From the NCBI RefSeq assembly GCF_037893185.1, contig NZ_CP140772.1, positions 6,634,001 to 6,698,000 on the forward strand: a stretch of 64,000 nt of DNA, written 5' to 3'. Positions 42,815 to 52,021 of this stretch are shown here, piece by piece. Origin of the DNA: Chitinophaga sp. 180180018-3 (lineage in GTDB: Bacteria > Bacteroidota > Bacteroidia > Chitinophagales > Chitinophagaceae). The notes beneath the pieces are model-generated. The model was not told where the DNA came from. It did no database searches and worked only from the letters and a program-made list of their open reading frames with translations. The translations under genes and the position numbers were made by a program. Position 1 is the first letter of the stretch. Every line of letters starts with the position of its first letter.

Positions 42815-42929
42815 ATGTATGTTAATAGATAGATTAACAAAATAGTTGGTTTTTTGCTGCGGGAAAATACGGATAACGGAAGTTAAATAAAAGTATCAAG
42901 ATAAAAAAATTGAGATAAGGATTCCTTAT

Positions 42930-43454
42930 TTATATAAGTACTTTCAATTCTTTATAATCATTGATGCAGGTTATATTTGGGAGATGAGCCAGATTTCTAT
43001 TTGCAATACAGACAAATCGGATATCAAGCTCCCGGGTGGCTATATAATCCCATCTCCCATCACCAACATAGACAATGGAGTCTGGGAAGAGATGCTGTTG
43101 ATAGTATTCATCCATCCTGTCAATGGTATTACGAATAATGTTTGCACGAGAAATGGCATCCTGGGCAAAAGATGCAGCAATACTTCCGCTGATATCAATA
43201 CCAGCGCAATTGAGTTTAAAAAGCGCTGATTCGCGCCATCGACCAGTCGCCAGCCCTACGCCCCACTCATTGATTGTTCGCAGTTCCTTAAATATCCGGC
43301 CAGCTTTTGGCATTTCATAAAACCCGGCAGGATGCCGGCGACAGGCGTTGTTCAGCAAATCACAGAAGTGGGCAATAAACTCATCCCGTTCCTGCGTTGT
43401 AACAGGCGTCAGTGCCTGAAAAGTTTGGGGAAGCTTCTCAATACAACTTAATGA
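42930..43454 (-). pseudogene. N-terminally truncated HAD-family hydrolase
   Basis: The minus-strand frame is open from about 43454 to 42930. It encodes the cap and C-terminal core of a HAD phosphatase: LATGRWRESAL (motif II Thr), SRANIIRN at the motif III position, and IVYVGDGRWDYIATRELDIRF (motif IV acidic residues). The N-terminal DxDGT nucleophile strand is absent. The frame reaches a stop (TAA at 43455-43457) with no ATG upstream of the cap region; the first usable codon is TTG at 43358. The upstream neighbour on the plus strand (metallophosphoesterase) starts only 30 bp away. Without motif I, the product could not catalyse phosphoryl transfer. Confidence 0.75.
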
Positions 43455-43483
43455 TTATCTTAATAGAAAATAATTATTAATAC

Positions 43484-44200
43484 ATGATTTTAATAGGAGA
43501 TCTTCATGGCGGATATCCGGAGATACTGTCACGGATCCGGAAATTTAAGATGGCATCTACAGCGCTCATTCAGGTTGGAGATTGGGGATTAGGATTTCAG
43601 CCTGTAGACGACGATCTGAGAGTACTCCGGCAAACAGATGATTTTTTAGGCAGTCAACACAACATGCTGTATATCATACGCGGTAACCACGATAATAAGT
43701 GGTTCTGGGATAACCGCGATGATTTCCATCTTCAAAACATACGACTGGTAAAGGATTACGAGTACCTGACAATAGAAGACAGTAAAATACTGTTTGCGGG
43801 TGGCGGCATTTCCATCGACAGGATCAACCGTACACAGGGAAAAGATTATTGGCCTGATGAGGAAATCGTCTGGGATGCCGCCGCGTTGAAAGGCGCCTGT
43901 GAGGCAGGCATAGATATTATGGTATCGCACATTGCTCCGCGGGAGGCATGGCCTTATACCTACGATCCGTTGGTGCAACATTTCGCCAGCAGAGAATTGG
44001 CGGCAGGAAGGAATCTGACAGCAGCACTGGAAGATGAACGGAAAGTGATGAGTGAAATATTCCGCGATATAAAGGAAGCTGGCTGCCATACCTGGTATTA
44101 TGGCCACTATCATGCTTCCCAGGTGGAAGAAAAAGAAGGGATCACCTTCCGTTGCCTGGGTATTGGCGAGATGTATGACGCTGGTAACGTGAAAATATAA
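43484..44200 (+). CDS. Calcineurin-like metallophosphoesterase
   Basis: This 238-residue cytosolic two-metal phosphoesterase shows all five family motifs: GDLHGG (5-10), VGDWG (near 31-35), GNHDN (near 67-71), VSHIAP (near 150) and YGHYH (near 207-211). The start MILIGDLHGG places motif I at the very N-terminus, as usual. The substrate cannot be inferred; relatives include protein phosphatases, nucleotidases and Ap4A hydrolases. It is divergent from the truncated HAD gene. Confidence 0.93.
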   Translation: MILIGDLHGGYPEILSRIRKFKMASTALIQVGDWGLGFQPVDDDLRVLRQTDDFLGSQHNMLYIIRGNHDNKWFWDNRDDFHLQNIRLVKDYEYLTIEDSKILFAGGGISIDRINRTQGKDYWPDEEIVWDAAALKGACEAGIDIMVSHIAPREAWPYTYDPLVQHFASRELAAGRNLTAALEDERKVMSEIFRDIKEAGCHTWYYGHYHASQVEEKEGITFRCLGIGEMYDAGNVKI

Positions 44201-44324
44201 AAGGGGGGATTTTATCACTATGCCAGATTTCGATAAAATAACTGTAATTTTCATATGAATTAGACCCGAAACCATATCATTATTACACCCAAGCTCCTTT
44301 TCATTTGAATAAAGAAATAAACAT

Positions 44325-45056
44325 ATGAAAAAGCTTCGTTCAGTTATTTTATTACTGTCTGGATTTTTCTTTTTTTTATCAGCAAAGGGGCAGGATGCGG
44401 CCTCCATTATGCTGAATCAGCAAATGAACAACCAGGCAGGACTAATAAATATCCAGCAAATGCAACGTTCCTTCGATGCACAAAACGAAGCCGGCAAACG
44501 GGCTGCTACATCCGGAAACAGCCGCCTGCCGGAAACCAATGCATGGAAGGTAGATCATGCCCCTCTCATCTCCCGTAAACTCCGTACACAGTACATCGCT
44601 AACATTGCTACATCCAATGGGCAGGAAGTAGCAGGAAAAACAGATAAATTTTTCGGAGATATTCAGACCACATTCGGAAAAATGACCGCTCCTTTCGGCC
44701 TGCATCAAAATAATTATGTAGATGTGGTAACGGCTTACCTGGTAGTCATGTGGATGTCGGTAAACAGGCAAACACAGGTACCATCTATAGCAAATGTACA
44801 GGCAGTGCGCAGGCAGTGCCAGCATAGCCTGAGTTCCGGTAAAGTTAGCAGACCAACTGCACAACAACTACAGCTGGCGGCTGAAACCTTCATGTACCAG
44901 GCTTGTTCGGCAGTGGCCATGAGAGAGCAGGCTGTTCGCGATGCTAACCCAAAACTGCTTGACAAACTAGCTACTCAGGCATCCGCCATACTTTCGAAAG
45001 AGCATATTTATCTGAATAATGTAGCGCTCACCAACAATGGATTTACCAAAAAATAA
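44325..45056 (+). CDS. Secreted protein, DUF6683-like
   Basis: This 243-residue exported protein has a signal peptide MKKLRSVILLLSGFFFFLSAKG. The mature part is mostly alpha-helical with a conserved-looking core (NNYVDVVTAYLVVMWMSVNRQ, about 125-146). Two cysteines (RRQCQH and YQACSA) could pair. The sequence is consistent with DUF6683-type proteins, whose function is unknown, but this attribution is by general resemblance only. It ends before a strong terminator. Confidence 0.65.
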   Translation: MKKLRSVILLLSGFFFFLSAKGQDAASIMLNQQMNNQAGLINIQQMQRSFDAQNEAGKRAATSGNSRLPETNAWKVDHAPLISRKLRTQYIANIATSNGQEVAGKTDKFFGDIQTTFGKMTAPFGLHQNNYVDVVTAYLVVMWMSVNRQTQVPSIANVQAVRRQCQHSLSSGKVSRPTAQQLQLAAETFMYQACSAVAMREQAVRDANPKLLDKLATQASAILSKEHIYLNNVALTNNGFTKK

Positions 45057-45057
45057 A

Positions 45058-45099
45058 ATCACAAGGCCACTGAAAGCATGCTTTCAGTGGCCTTGTGAT
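45058..45099. terminator. Strong bidirectional terminator
   Basis: ATCACAAGGCCACTGAAAG (45058-45076) pairs perfectly with CTTTCAGTGGCCTTGTGAT (45081-45099); the GCATGC centre continues the palindrome. It lies between the convergent secreted-protein and DinB genes. Confidence 0.95.
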
Positions 45100-45107
45100 C
45101 AGGGCTT

Positions 45108-45515
45108 TCAATAGCCATACTCCGGAGGAGTGATGCCACAGCAACGCAGATACACCGTTGCCTGTCCTCTGTGATGCGTGATATGATCGATAGTAGCGTG
45201 AAATCCGTTCACTGCTTTTTCATCCAGCGTAATTTCTCCGATACTTTCCTGAAGCATATCAAAATTATCCGACAGATATTTCCGGGTGGCCGATGCGCTT
45301 TTCGTTACTGCCGGCGGATCCCAAGGGGTAGCTGTTTGCTGGACGTAATTCTCTTTCCACCATATTATACCATAGCCAATATGATGCATCAGCTCATTGA
45401 AGCTCCAACTTTCGGGCGCCGGTTTGAAATGATATTTATCGGCAGGCATAGCCCCGGCCACATTCAGTGTATAATTCCGGGCATTCTCGAGGGTAGCTAA
45501 TAATTGCTTTTTCAT
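45108..45515 (-). CDS. DinB family protein
   Basis: This protein has 135 residues from the ATG at 45515 (MKKQLLATLENARNYTLN). It is a four-helix bundle with probable metal-ligand histidines in ELMHHIGYG (about 41-49) and ATIDHITHHRGQATVYLRCCG (about 108-128). DinB proteins are often thiol transferases or damage-inducible proteins of unknown activity. The last residues TPPEYGY are conserved in members of this group. It lies downstream of an AraC gene but with its own start region. Confidence 0.9.
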   Translation of the reverse strand: MKKQLLATLENARNYTLNVAGAMPADKYHFKPAPESWSFNELMHHIGYGIIWWKENYVQQTATPWDPPAVTKSASATRKYLSDNFDMLQESIGEITLDEKAVNGFHATIDHITHHRGQATVYLRCCGITPPEYGY

Positions 45516-45582
45516 AATGTTCAATTTGATAAAGCAAAACTAGGATGCCACGCAACGGAAGATTTAAGGAAAATTGCTTTTT

Positions 45583-46422
45583 TTAACGTCTTACCTGCGA
45601 CGGAGATTTTCCATATTGTTTCTTGTAGGCAGCAGAGAAATGTTCCAGGCTGTTGAAGCCTGTATCAAAAGCAATACCGGTAACCGGCTGACTGGTATGC
45701 CGCAGCTGCAGATCGGCCTGTTTCAGTCGTACCTGAACAAGGTAGCCATAAGGCCCAAAGCCGGTAATTTGTTTAAATAGACGATTGAAATGGAAGGGGC
45801 TCATATACCCATGATCAGCCAGTTGTTGCAGGGAGATGTCATCAGACAGGTGATCACTGATGAAATCTTTTACAGCACTGATCACAGGAAGATAATTTTT
45901 CTTTTGCTTCATGCTGAGCAATGGCAGCGGTTTGCGTTCTGCACCTCCCGATACCACCAGCACAAACAATTCCATCATCAGCTGTTCCGCCCATAGACGT
46001 GGAAAGCGGGATTGCTGCAACAGTGCGAAGATCCTGTGATGCAGGAACTCCATATCAGGCGTTGCTTTTATGAGGATAGACTGTAAGTCGGGGTTCTTCA
46101 GAAACCAGTTGATACCAGCTGCCTGTTCTTCCAGCTGAGCAATGCTTTCAGCGGGGAAAGAAAAAATAGTGCACTGATCAGGCATGTCATGTACATGCGC
46201 CACCTGGTGTTCATATCCTGGTTTGCAGACAAGGAAAAGACCGTTGTAAGCATCCAGGTCGTTACGAAAAACTTTAAACACAAAATTTCCGCTGCGGATA
46301 TAAGCAATAGAAAAGGTTTCCTGATACTCTTTACCAGACAATTTGCATTGCTGACACTGGCAGAGGAAATTATGTACCGTGCAAATGGAGGAGTTATATA
46401 GTTGTTGAATGATCGCTTCCAT
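45583..46422 (-). CDS. AraC family transcriptional regulator
   Basis: This 279-residue regulator has a cupin-like N-terminal domain (about 15-150) containing two cysteines (CQCQQCKLSG), typical of AraC proteins that bind small molecules. The C-terminal DNA-binding domain (about 180-279) has DDISLQQLADHGYMSPFHFNRLFKQITGFGPYGYLVQVRL and QPVTGIAFDTGFNSLEHFSAAYKKQYGKSPSQVRR. It precedes the DinB gene on the same strand (67-bp gap) and may control it. Confidence 0.92.
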   Translation of the reverse strand: MEAIIQQLYNSSICTVHNFLCQCQQCKLSGKEYQETFSIAYIRSGNFVFKVFRNDLDAYNGLFLVCKPGYEHQVAHVHDMPDQCTIFSFPAESIAQLEEQAAGINWFLKNPDLQSILIKATPDMEFLHHRIFALLQQSRFPRLWAEQLMMELFVLVVSGGAERKPLPLLSMKQKKNYLPVISAVKDFISDHLSDDISLQQLADHGYMSPFHFNRLFKQITGFGPYGYLVQVRLKQADLQLRHTSQPVTGIAFDTGFNSLEHFSAAYKKQYGKSPSQVRR

Positions 46423-46651
46423 TTTACCGGTTTTTATGTTGACATTCAGGGAGGTGTTGTTTAATAAAACGGGCTTCAGACTGGCTTTCAGGCGAAGCAG
46501 GCTGCGCCTGTTGCGGGAGCCGGACTGGCGTTACAAATATAGAGAAAATAGATACACTATGGAGGCGACAGAAGGTATTGACACTGGATTAGGTATTCTA
46601 TACCGTTAACCGTGATCCGGGAAAACTTAACGATTTGTCAGTCGTTTTTTA

Positions 46652-47341
46652 CTACCAGTTTTCAAACTGAGTTCCCTTTAACCAATAATCATGAAAGAAC
46701 AGCATATTATTGATCTCTTTTTTCCTGAGCAGGAACTCTTTGGAACCTACCTGGCCATTGGTTCTATCTTCCGTTAGTTGCTTTAACTCCAGTTTCTTTA
46801 TTTGCCGTTTTTTTACATGCTCATAGTGCTCTTTTGTTTTTTCTTTCTCCTCCAAATATGCTTTATCTGACAGATAAGGATTATCCTGAAGTTGTACTTT
46901 ATTGAGGGAACATCCGTTTCTTTCTTTATAAGGAATAGTCTGGCCAAACTGGAACGATGGCGTTTGGCGTATGTACTGTTCAAAGCCTTCACAGGTAAAG
47001 GCCATCTCTCCACGCTGAGTAACAATGATCCAGATTATTTTATCTTCCATTATTTGTTTTTCGATGTAGTCAATTTCAAAAACATCTTCCATTAGCACAT
47101 CAAAATCAAATGAAGCAATCACTGCTTTTTTAAACACCAAAGTAGCCGGCGCCACCCAAAATGTAAAAGGTAATCCTTCCACGTCTGGCTGATTCCATTT
47201 GAATATATAATCGATATCAAATTCCAGATCTTCTCCCAAGGCCATTTTATAGATCTGGGAATCGTGCCAGCCCATTAGTTCAAAGTCCATATCTGTCCAG
47301 AGGCTTTTTTCTAATTCATAGGGCATATCTTCTCCATTCAT
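46652..47341 (-). CDS. Protein of unknown function, acidic, cytosolic
   Basis: This 229-residue protein has no signal peptide or membrane segment. The N-terminal part (SLWTDMDFELMGWHDSQIYKMAL and YIFKWNQPDVEGLPFTFWVAPATLVFKKAV) resembles a family of bacterial proteins that open with a short Trp/His motif followed by a beta-rich domain. I do not know a name for it. The C-terminal 70 residues are highly charged and helical (EKTKEHYEHVKKRQIKKLELKQL). Immunity proteins can look like this, but no partner toxin is adjacent; the RhuM-Doc gene is 214 bp upstream on the same strand. Confidence 0.65.
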   Translation of the reverse strand: MNGEDMPYELEKSLWTDMDFELMGWHDSQIYKMALGEDLEFDIDYIFKWNQPDVEGLPFTFWVAPATLVFKKAVIASFDFDVLMEDVFEIDYIEKQIMEDKIIWIIVTQRGEMAFTCEGFEQYIRQTPSFQFGQTIPYKERNGCSLNKVQLQDNPYLSDKAYLEEKEKTKEHYEHVKKRQIKKLELKQLTEDRTNGQVGSKEFLLRKKEINNMLFFHDYWLKGTQFENW

Positions 47342-47555
47342 AATAATTGCTCTTTAAGCAAAAGGCATGATAATTTTAATCAGCTGTTATTCACTACCAA
47401 TTATTTACACTTTTCTTTATGAATTTAGCTGTTTATAGTTCGATACCAAAATAAAAAAATCCTATCCTGGAAACGAATTAACATCCAAAGGCATATCTAT
47501 AAGTGCCCTCATGCCCACTTTAATGAGGTAGATGCAGCAGCTCAATAAGATAGGT

Positions 47556-48533
47556 TCAGTTCTTCAGATTAATCAAATTCACCACCACCTTCACCATCAC
47601 TTCCTTCTCATCCGGCTTAGACTCTGCAATCATCAGCGTCAAAGCCACTAACGCATTATCAGCAATCTTTTTTGAGCCATTCGAATGATATAGAATATTA
47701 TTCCTATCCAGAAACCAAACAAACAAAAACGCCGCAATACGTTTATTCCCATCAGAAAAGGAATGGTTCTTCGTAACAAAATATAGTAAGTTAGCTGCTT
47801 TCTCCTCTACACTGGGATATAGGAATTGTCCACCGAACGTTTGATATATAGCCGCCAGTGACCCTTGAAAAGATTCATCTTTTTCATTTCCAAACAAACT
47901 GCTTCCACCGAATTTGTCGCGGAGCCCTTTGATTGCGTCCATTGCGGAATGATAGGTAACCTCAAACAGATTCTCAGGAGTGGTCGATTCTATTTGAAGC
48001 ACCTGGTGATCATATTGATCCAGCACATCTAAGGCGTAGGTATAATCAGTGATCACTTTCAGCAAACCTGTTGCTTCGTCTGTATTCAAAGCCTGGCTCT
48101 CCATCACGTTTCCCAGGAGCTTTACGGTTTGTTTCAACTCATCTAATTTTCGTGCCTGTTCCCGCAAACGTCTCTGATCGATAGTATATCCTTTGATCAG
48201 ATAATCTTTCAATACTTTATTTGCCCAGATGCGAAATTGAGTTCCCCGTGGAGATTTAACCCGATAGCCCACAGAAATCACCACATCCAGGTTATAGAAA
48301 TTAACCGGCTTCTTAGCAAATTCGGAAATTCCGAATTTCTTCATAGTTAGCTCCTGATCAATTTCTTTTTCTTTATATATATTATTAATATGTTCATTAA
48401 TAGTGGACTTTGCCTTTTGGAACAGAAGGCCCATCTGATCTTGAGTAAGCCAAACAGTGTCATTTTCCAACTTAACATCAATTCGTAAATCACCTTCTGA
48501 ATGCTCGTATATGAGTATTTGATCGTCTTGCAT
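47556..48533 (-). CDS. RhuM-type N-terminal domain fused to a Doc/Fic domain
   Basis: This protein has 325 residues from the ATG at 48533. Residues 1-110 are a RhuM/ORF6N-like domain (VKLENDTVWLTQDQMGLLFQKAKSTINEHINNIYKE...MKKFGISEFAKKPVNFYNLDVVISVGYRV). Residues about 185-310 are a Doc-type Fic domain with the active-site motif HSFSDGNKRIAAFLF (His257 to Arg265), matching HxFxDxNKR. Doc-type enzymes modify a translation factor or other target by phosphorylation or nucleotide transfer. The RhuM domain may act as a DNA-binding or inhibitory part. No classical Phd antitoxin gene is adjacent. The residue spacing shows an intact active site, so toxicity or a regulatory role is possible. Confidence 0.9.
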   Translation of the reverse strand: MQDDQILIYEHSEGDLRIDVKLENDTVWLTQDQMGLLFQKAKSTINEHINNIYKEKEIDQELTMKKFGISEFAKKPVNFYNLDVVISVGYRVKSPRGTQFRIWANKVLKDYLIKGYTIDQRRLREQARKLDELKQTVKLLGNVMESQALNTDEATGLLKVITDYTYALDVLDQYDHQVLQIESTTPENLFEVTYHSAMDAIKGLRDKFGGSSLFGNEKDESFQGSLAAIYQTFGGQFLYPSVEEKAANLLYFVTKNHSFSDGNKRIAAFLFVWFLDRNNILYHSNGSKKIADNALVALTLMIAESKPDEKEVMVKVVVNLINLKN

Positions 48534-48839
48534 ATGGTTAAAAATTTGATGCAAAATTCATGGAATACAAATCCCGACCTGTTAATCCTTTGCTTATAAA
48601 AAACGATTAACACTATTACCCAATGAAGCGTCTCAATACAGCCAACATTTTTTCCCGAAAATGTAATTTTAGGCAGTACCTTCCTTCTCCTAAAATCTTA
48701 AAGCGTCAAACAAAGAGATATACACTTTTTGGGGAATATGATTATAAAATTTCCCGGGAGGTGATGGAAATTGTTGTAATATTCCCGCCGGAATTTTACC
48801 AGCATAACTTATTAGCCAAAATTATCTTTACAAACATCT

Positions 48840-50189
48840 ATGGATGAAATAAGGGACAGACGACATATAAAGGAAATTATCAGCGAATATGCTACCCGCT
48901 TTGTTGCCTGGGGCCCGCCGGAAACCTGGGATTTGGATCAATTCAAGACATTGGAAAACATGATCCTCGAATCTACAGATATAACGGTTAATGCAAATAC
49001 GCTTAAGCGATTCTTTCAACAGCGCACGGGCAATCCTCAGCTGGCTACCAGGGATGCGCTGTGCCGTTTTTTAGGATATGCAGGGTATACTGATTTCGTC
49101 ATCAAAAAAACCCGGGTAGAGGACGCTGTTAATAGTTCAGTTGAGTCAGAGGAAGAAGAAGAAGAAGCAGAAGACAAACAAAATGTTCCTATCATCTCAT
49201 CAGCGCCTGCCAGGGCTCAAAAATCAAACCGCATATATATCTATCTGCTGGCAGCTCTTTTACTGATTGTAAGCTCCTACCTTTTGTATATATTGAAGTT
49301 GAAAGATTTATACACAAATTATCTGTTGTCCAAAATAGAATTTGTTGTTTCAAAATCCAAAGGCGCCAATCCCCTGACAGTAACGTTTTCGTATAACATC
49401 CCATCTCCCCTGCTAAAGGATATCAAATTGGTATATGAAGAAGCCAATGGCGATACTGCAGAGAAACGACTCACCAGAGATGTTGGAAAGGTAAACGCTA
49501 CCTATATCTATGAAGGAGACGGATATTGTCACCTGCAATATAATGGCCATACTATCAAAACCATCACCCTGGAAAACCGTAAGCCGGGCTGGTCTGTTTA
49601 TACACGCAACGAGCGGAAGGGCATTTTCAGGACGTTACCTATCAGTCAGGCCTACAATAAGGAAGGATACGCAAGTCTGCCGCTGGATAGTGTGGTAGCA
49701 GAAGCACGTCCAGGGCATTTATTTGTAAGTTATGTTTACTATAAAGAAAAACTCACGGATGGCGATAACTTCCTGTTGGAAGCCAGAGTTCGTAACTCCG
49801 CCAAAGACTTTGCCATTCCACGTTCCGACGTGATGATGTACATTCTGTCCGATACCGGAATGCATGGTTTTTCTTTAAATGAGGCAGGTTATGCATATAT
49901 AAAATTCATCAGTGGTGAAAAGAGTATCAAGGGAGACGAATATAATCTGAGCAAATTCAACTTCGACGCTTCTGCATGGCATGTTATGGCTATCAGGGTG
50001 GAGAATAAAAAATCAACCTTTTATCTGGATGGTCAGAAGATCTATCATATAGATTATTCTCAGGCCATAGGCACAGCCAATGAATTGATTTTAAGATTCA
50101 AAGGCTGTGGTGCGGTGGATTATGTAAAGCTTAAGAAGCTCGACGGGCAGACAGTTTATGAACAGGATTTCGATAAAAAAATCGAATAA
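48840..50189 (+). CDS. Predicted transmembrane regulator with N-terminal DNA-binding-like domain
   Basis: This 449-residue protein has no signal peptide. Residues about 1-88 form a small helical domain (NANTLKRFFQQRTGNPQLAT and ALCRFLGYAGYTDF). It is similar in style to the TLKR...LARFLGY...DF domain seen at the N-terminus of other Bacteroidota membrane proteins and plausibly DNA-binding. An acidic linker (EEEEEEAEDK) leads to one membrane helix (about 132-152). The extracytoplasmic part has a PKD-like segment (PLTVTFSYNIPSP..., about 170-245). A concanavalin/laminin-G-like C-terminal domain follows (WHVMAIRVENKKSTFYLDGQ...). It is divergent in function from, and convergent in layout with, the adjacent polysaccharide locus (5 bp between stops). 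Role as its sensor-regulator is an inference. Confidence 0.65.
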   Translation: MDEIRDRRHIKEIISEYATRFVAWGPPETWDLDQFKTLENMILESTDITVNANTLKRFFQQRTGNPQLATRDALCRFLGYAGYTDFVIKKTRVEDAVNSSVESEEEEEEAEDKQNVPIISSAPARAQKSNRIYIYLLAALLLIVSSYLLYILKLKDLYTNYLLSKIEFVVSKSKGANPLTVTFSYNIPSPLLKDIKLVYEEANGDTAEKRLTRDVGKVNATYIYEGDGYCHLQYNGHTIKTITLENRKPGWSVYTRNERKGIFRTLPISQAYNKEGYASLPLDSVVAEARPGHLFVSYVYYKEKLTDGDNFLLEARVRNSAKDFAIPRSDVMMYILSDTGMHGFSLNEAGYAYIKFISGEKSIKGDEYNLSKFNFDASAWHVMAIRVENKKSTFYLDGQKIYHIDYSQAIGTANELILRFKGCGAVDYVKLKKLDGQTVYEQDFDKKIE

Positions 50190-50193
50190 CATA

Positions 50194-52020
50194 TCATTTT
50201 TTCCTGTACTGATCCAACATTTTCTGTACTTCAATACCTGCGAAGATGACGGCAAAAGATCCATGTGTGTCGTTGTCATAAAATGGTCTTGTCATGTAAT
50301 AGTTCACATCTTCGGAGCACATCGTACCAACACATATCTTATGCACAGTGCCATCGTCTTCTATTTCAGCGGCGATCGCTCTCCATCCTTTTTCTACAAT
50401 GGGAGTAAATTTTTTCCTATCTAACCACCCTAGTCTCACACCTCTTGCCATCGCCATGGTGAATATGGCGGTACCGGAAACTTCTACGGGAGAATCATCG
50501 CGGTTGATGACGTTATGCCAATAACCATCCCAGCTTTGATAACGGATTAATGAGTTAGCAAAATCCTGGTAGAGGTGCAGAATTGCTTTATATTTTGGAT
50601 GATCGGGCGGCAATGCCATCAATACTTCTGTCATTGCCCAGATGCCCCAACCGTTAGCGCGCGACCAATAAGGTAATTTCACCTGTGGCCGGCGGGAATA
50701 GTTGGCATGCATGAAAAGCCGTGCATCCTTATCCCATACATGTTTGGTAAAATCCAGTATCTGACTGGCAGCATCATCAAAAAACAGTTTCCGTTGTTCC
50801 GGGTCGCTGGTATAAAGCCCTGCCTGCATTAGAAAAGGAATACCCATAAACATATCATCTACCCATACGGTATATTCTTCCGGCGTAGTACGGGTATAGT
50901 TGGTGTAGCCCGGGCTTCTTATCTGTCCTGACCGGGCATAGTCCATCATTTTATCAATATATGTTTTATAGATGGATTTATTCCTGAAATCCTTCTCTTT
51001 ACGCAGCCGATAGATCAGGGGCATAGAAGGGGCTAATGTAAAATCCAGCAACCTGGAATTGATGACCATTGCATTAGCTGAATTATAGGCTCTAAGGTTA
51101 TTTACCTGGTAGTCTACGAAAGGCATCCCGTTCATCTGGAAATCACAGAAATTCACCGCCCATTGATTGTATTGCTTTTCGCCAGTCAGTTCACTCAGCT
51201 GCTCCATCGCCCATGCCACTCCCCCATTATGATAATTCCATTGATAGGTAGTTCCCCACGCCCGGGCGCCTATCACATCTCCCAATACCTCCGGCTTAGG
51301 AACCGTCCAGGTTACCGGCGCCAAAAGCCCCGCATACATAGCACCAAACCGGAACTCTTTCTCCGGCATTTGTATGGTACCTATCCCCGGCGTAAAAGGC
51401 CCGCAGATAAGCCAGTTACTCAAAGCAGCCACACTACTGTCTACATACTTTACTCCTTTTAACCCAATTTCAGGATACTCCCGCGTTACATTCGATACAG
51501 CATCATGCTCACTGGGCGGCTGCAGGAATACACACCATTCTTTTCCGCTGGTGGCCGACTTTATCAGCAAATCATTGTTCCCTTTTCTCAATTGCACGCG
51601 AAAGGAATCTGTCATCGCCATACTCCTTTCATCTCTTGCTATAGCAATATCCCTGTTACTATTTTTTTCATAAACCAGCTTTCCATTGCACCAAATCCTG
51701 CAGGCATCATTATGTGCTATTTCAATAGTAAAACCTGTATCTCTCAATACGGTTAATTGTGTATAGGCATAGGCCACGGCTTCTTTTCCTTTACCCAATG
51801 TTTTCCCAAAATCAACAAAGCTCAAACCACTGAAACGTTGATGACGCGCCGGAAACACCAGCTGATAGGCAAATGGCGTTTCACGTATCAGTTTATCTCC
51901 TATCTTTTTTATCTTATCAACGGGATGCAGGACTTCTACAGCCGACTGCGCCATGCCACTGCTCACCACCAAAAGAACAAACAATAGCGTACTTGTATAT
52001 TTCTTCATCATGATTTTCAT
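50194..52020 (-). CDS. GH105 unsaturated glucuronyl/rhamnogalacturonyl hydrolase
   Basis: This 608-residue exported enzyme has a signal peptide KKYTSTLLFVLLVVSSGMAQ. An N-terminal beta-rich domain of about 190 residues precedes the (alpha/alpha)6 barrel of the GH88/GH105 clan (about 240-600). Key segments are EEYTVWVDDMFMGIPFLMQAG (the conserved WVDD), PYWSRANGWGIWAMTEVL and YYMTRPFYDNDTHGSFAVIFAG. Such enzymes remove the unsaturated uronic acid left by polysaccharide lyases from oligosaccharide ends, typically rhamnogalacturonan-I fragments. It is the last gene of the SusC-SusD-GH27-GH105 operon, 1 bp after the GH27 gene. Confidence 0.9.
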   Translation of the reverse strand: MKIMMKKYTSTLLFVLLVVSSGMAQSAVEVLHPVDKIKKIGDKLIRETPFAYQLVFPARHQRFSGLSFVDFGKTLGKGKEAVAYAYTQLTVLRDTGFTIEIAHNDACRIWCNGKLVYEKNSNRDIAIARDERSMAMTDSFRVQLRKGNNDLLIKSATSGKEWCVFLQPPSEHDAVSNVTREYPEIGLKGVKYVDSSVAALSNWLICGPFTPGIGTIQMPEKEFRFGAMYAGLLAPVTWTVPKPEVLGDVIGARAWGTTYQWNYHNGGVAWAMEQLSELTGEKQYNQWAVNFCDFQMNGMPFVDYQVNNLRAYNSANAMVINSRLLDFTLAPSMPLIYRLRKEKDFRNKSIYKTYIDKMMDYARSGQIRSPGYTNYTRTTPEEYTVWVDDMFMGIPFLMQAGLYTSDPEQRKLFFDDAASQILDFTKHVWDKDARLFMHANYSRRPQVKLPYWSRANGWGIWAMTEVLMALPPDHPKYKAILHLYQDFANSLIRYQSWDGYWHNVINRDDSPVEVSGTAIFTMAMARGVRLGWLDRKKFTPIVEKGWRAIAAEIEDDGTVHKICVGTMCSEDVNYYMTRPFYDNDTHGSFAVIFAGIEVQKMLDQYRKK

Positions 52021-52021
52021 T

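Noticed and set aside
48623..48847. A 74-codon plus-strand frame between the RhuM-Doc and regulator genes
   Set aside because: It runs into the start of the regulator gene in another frame, has no typical composition, and is likely the promoter region of that gene.
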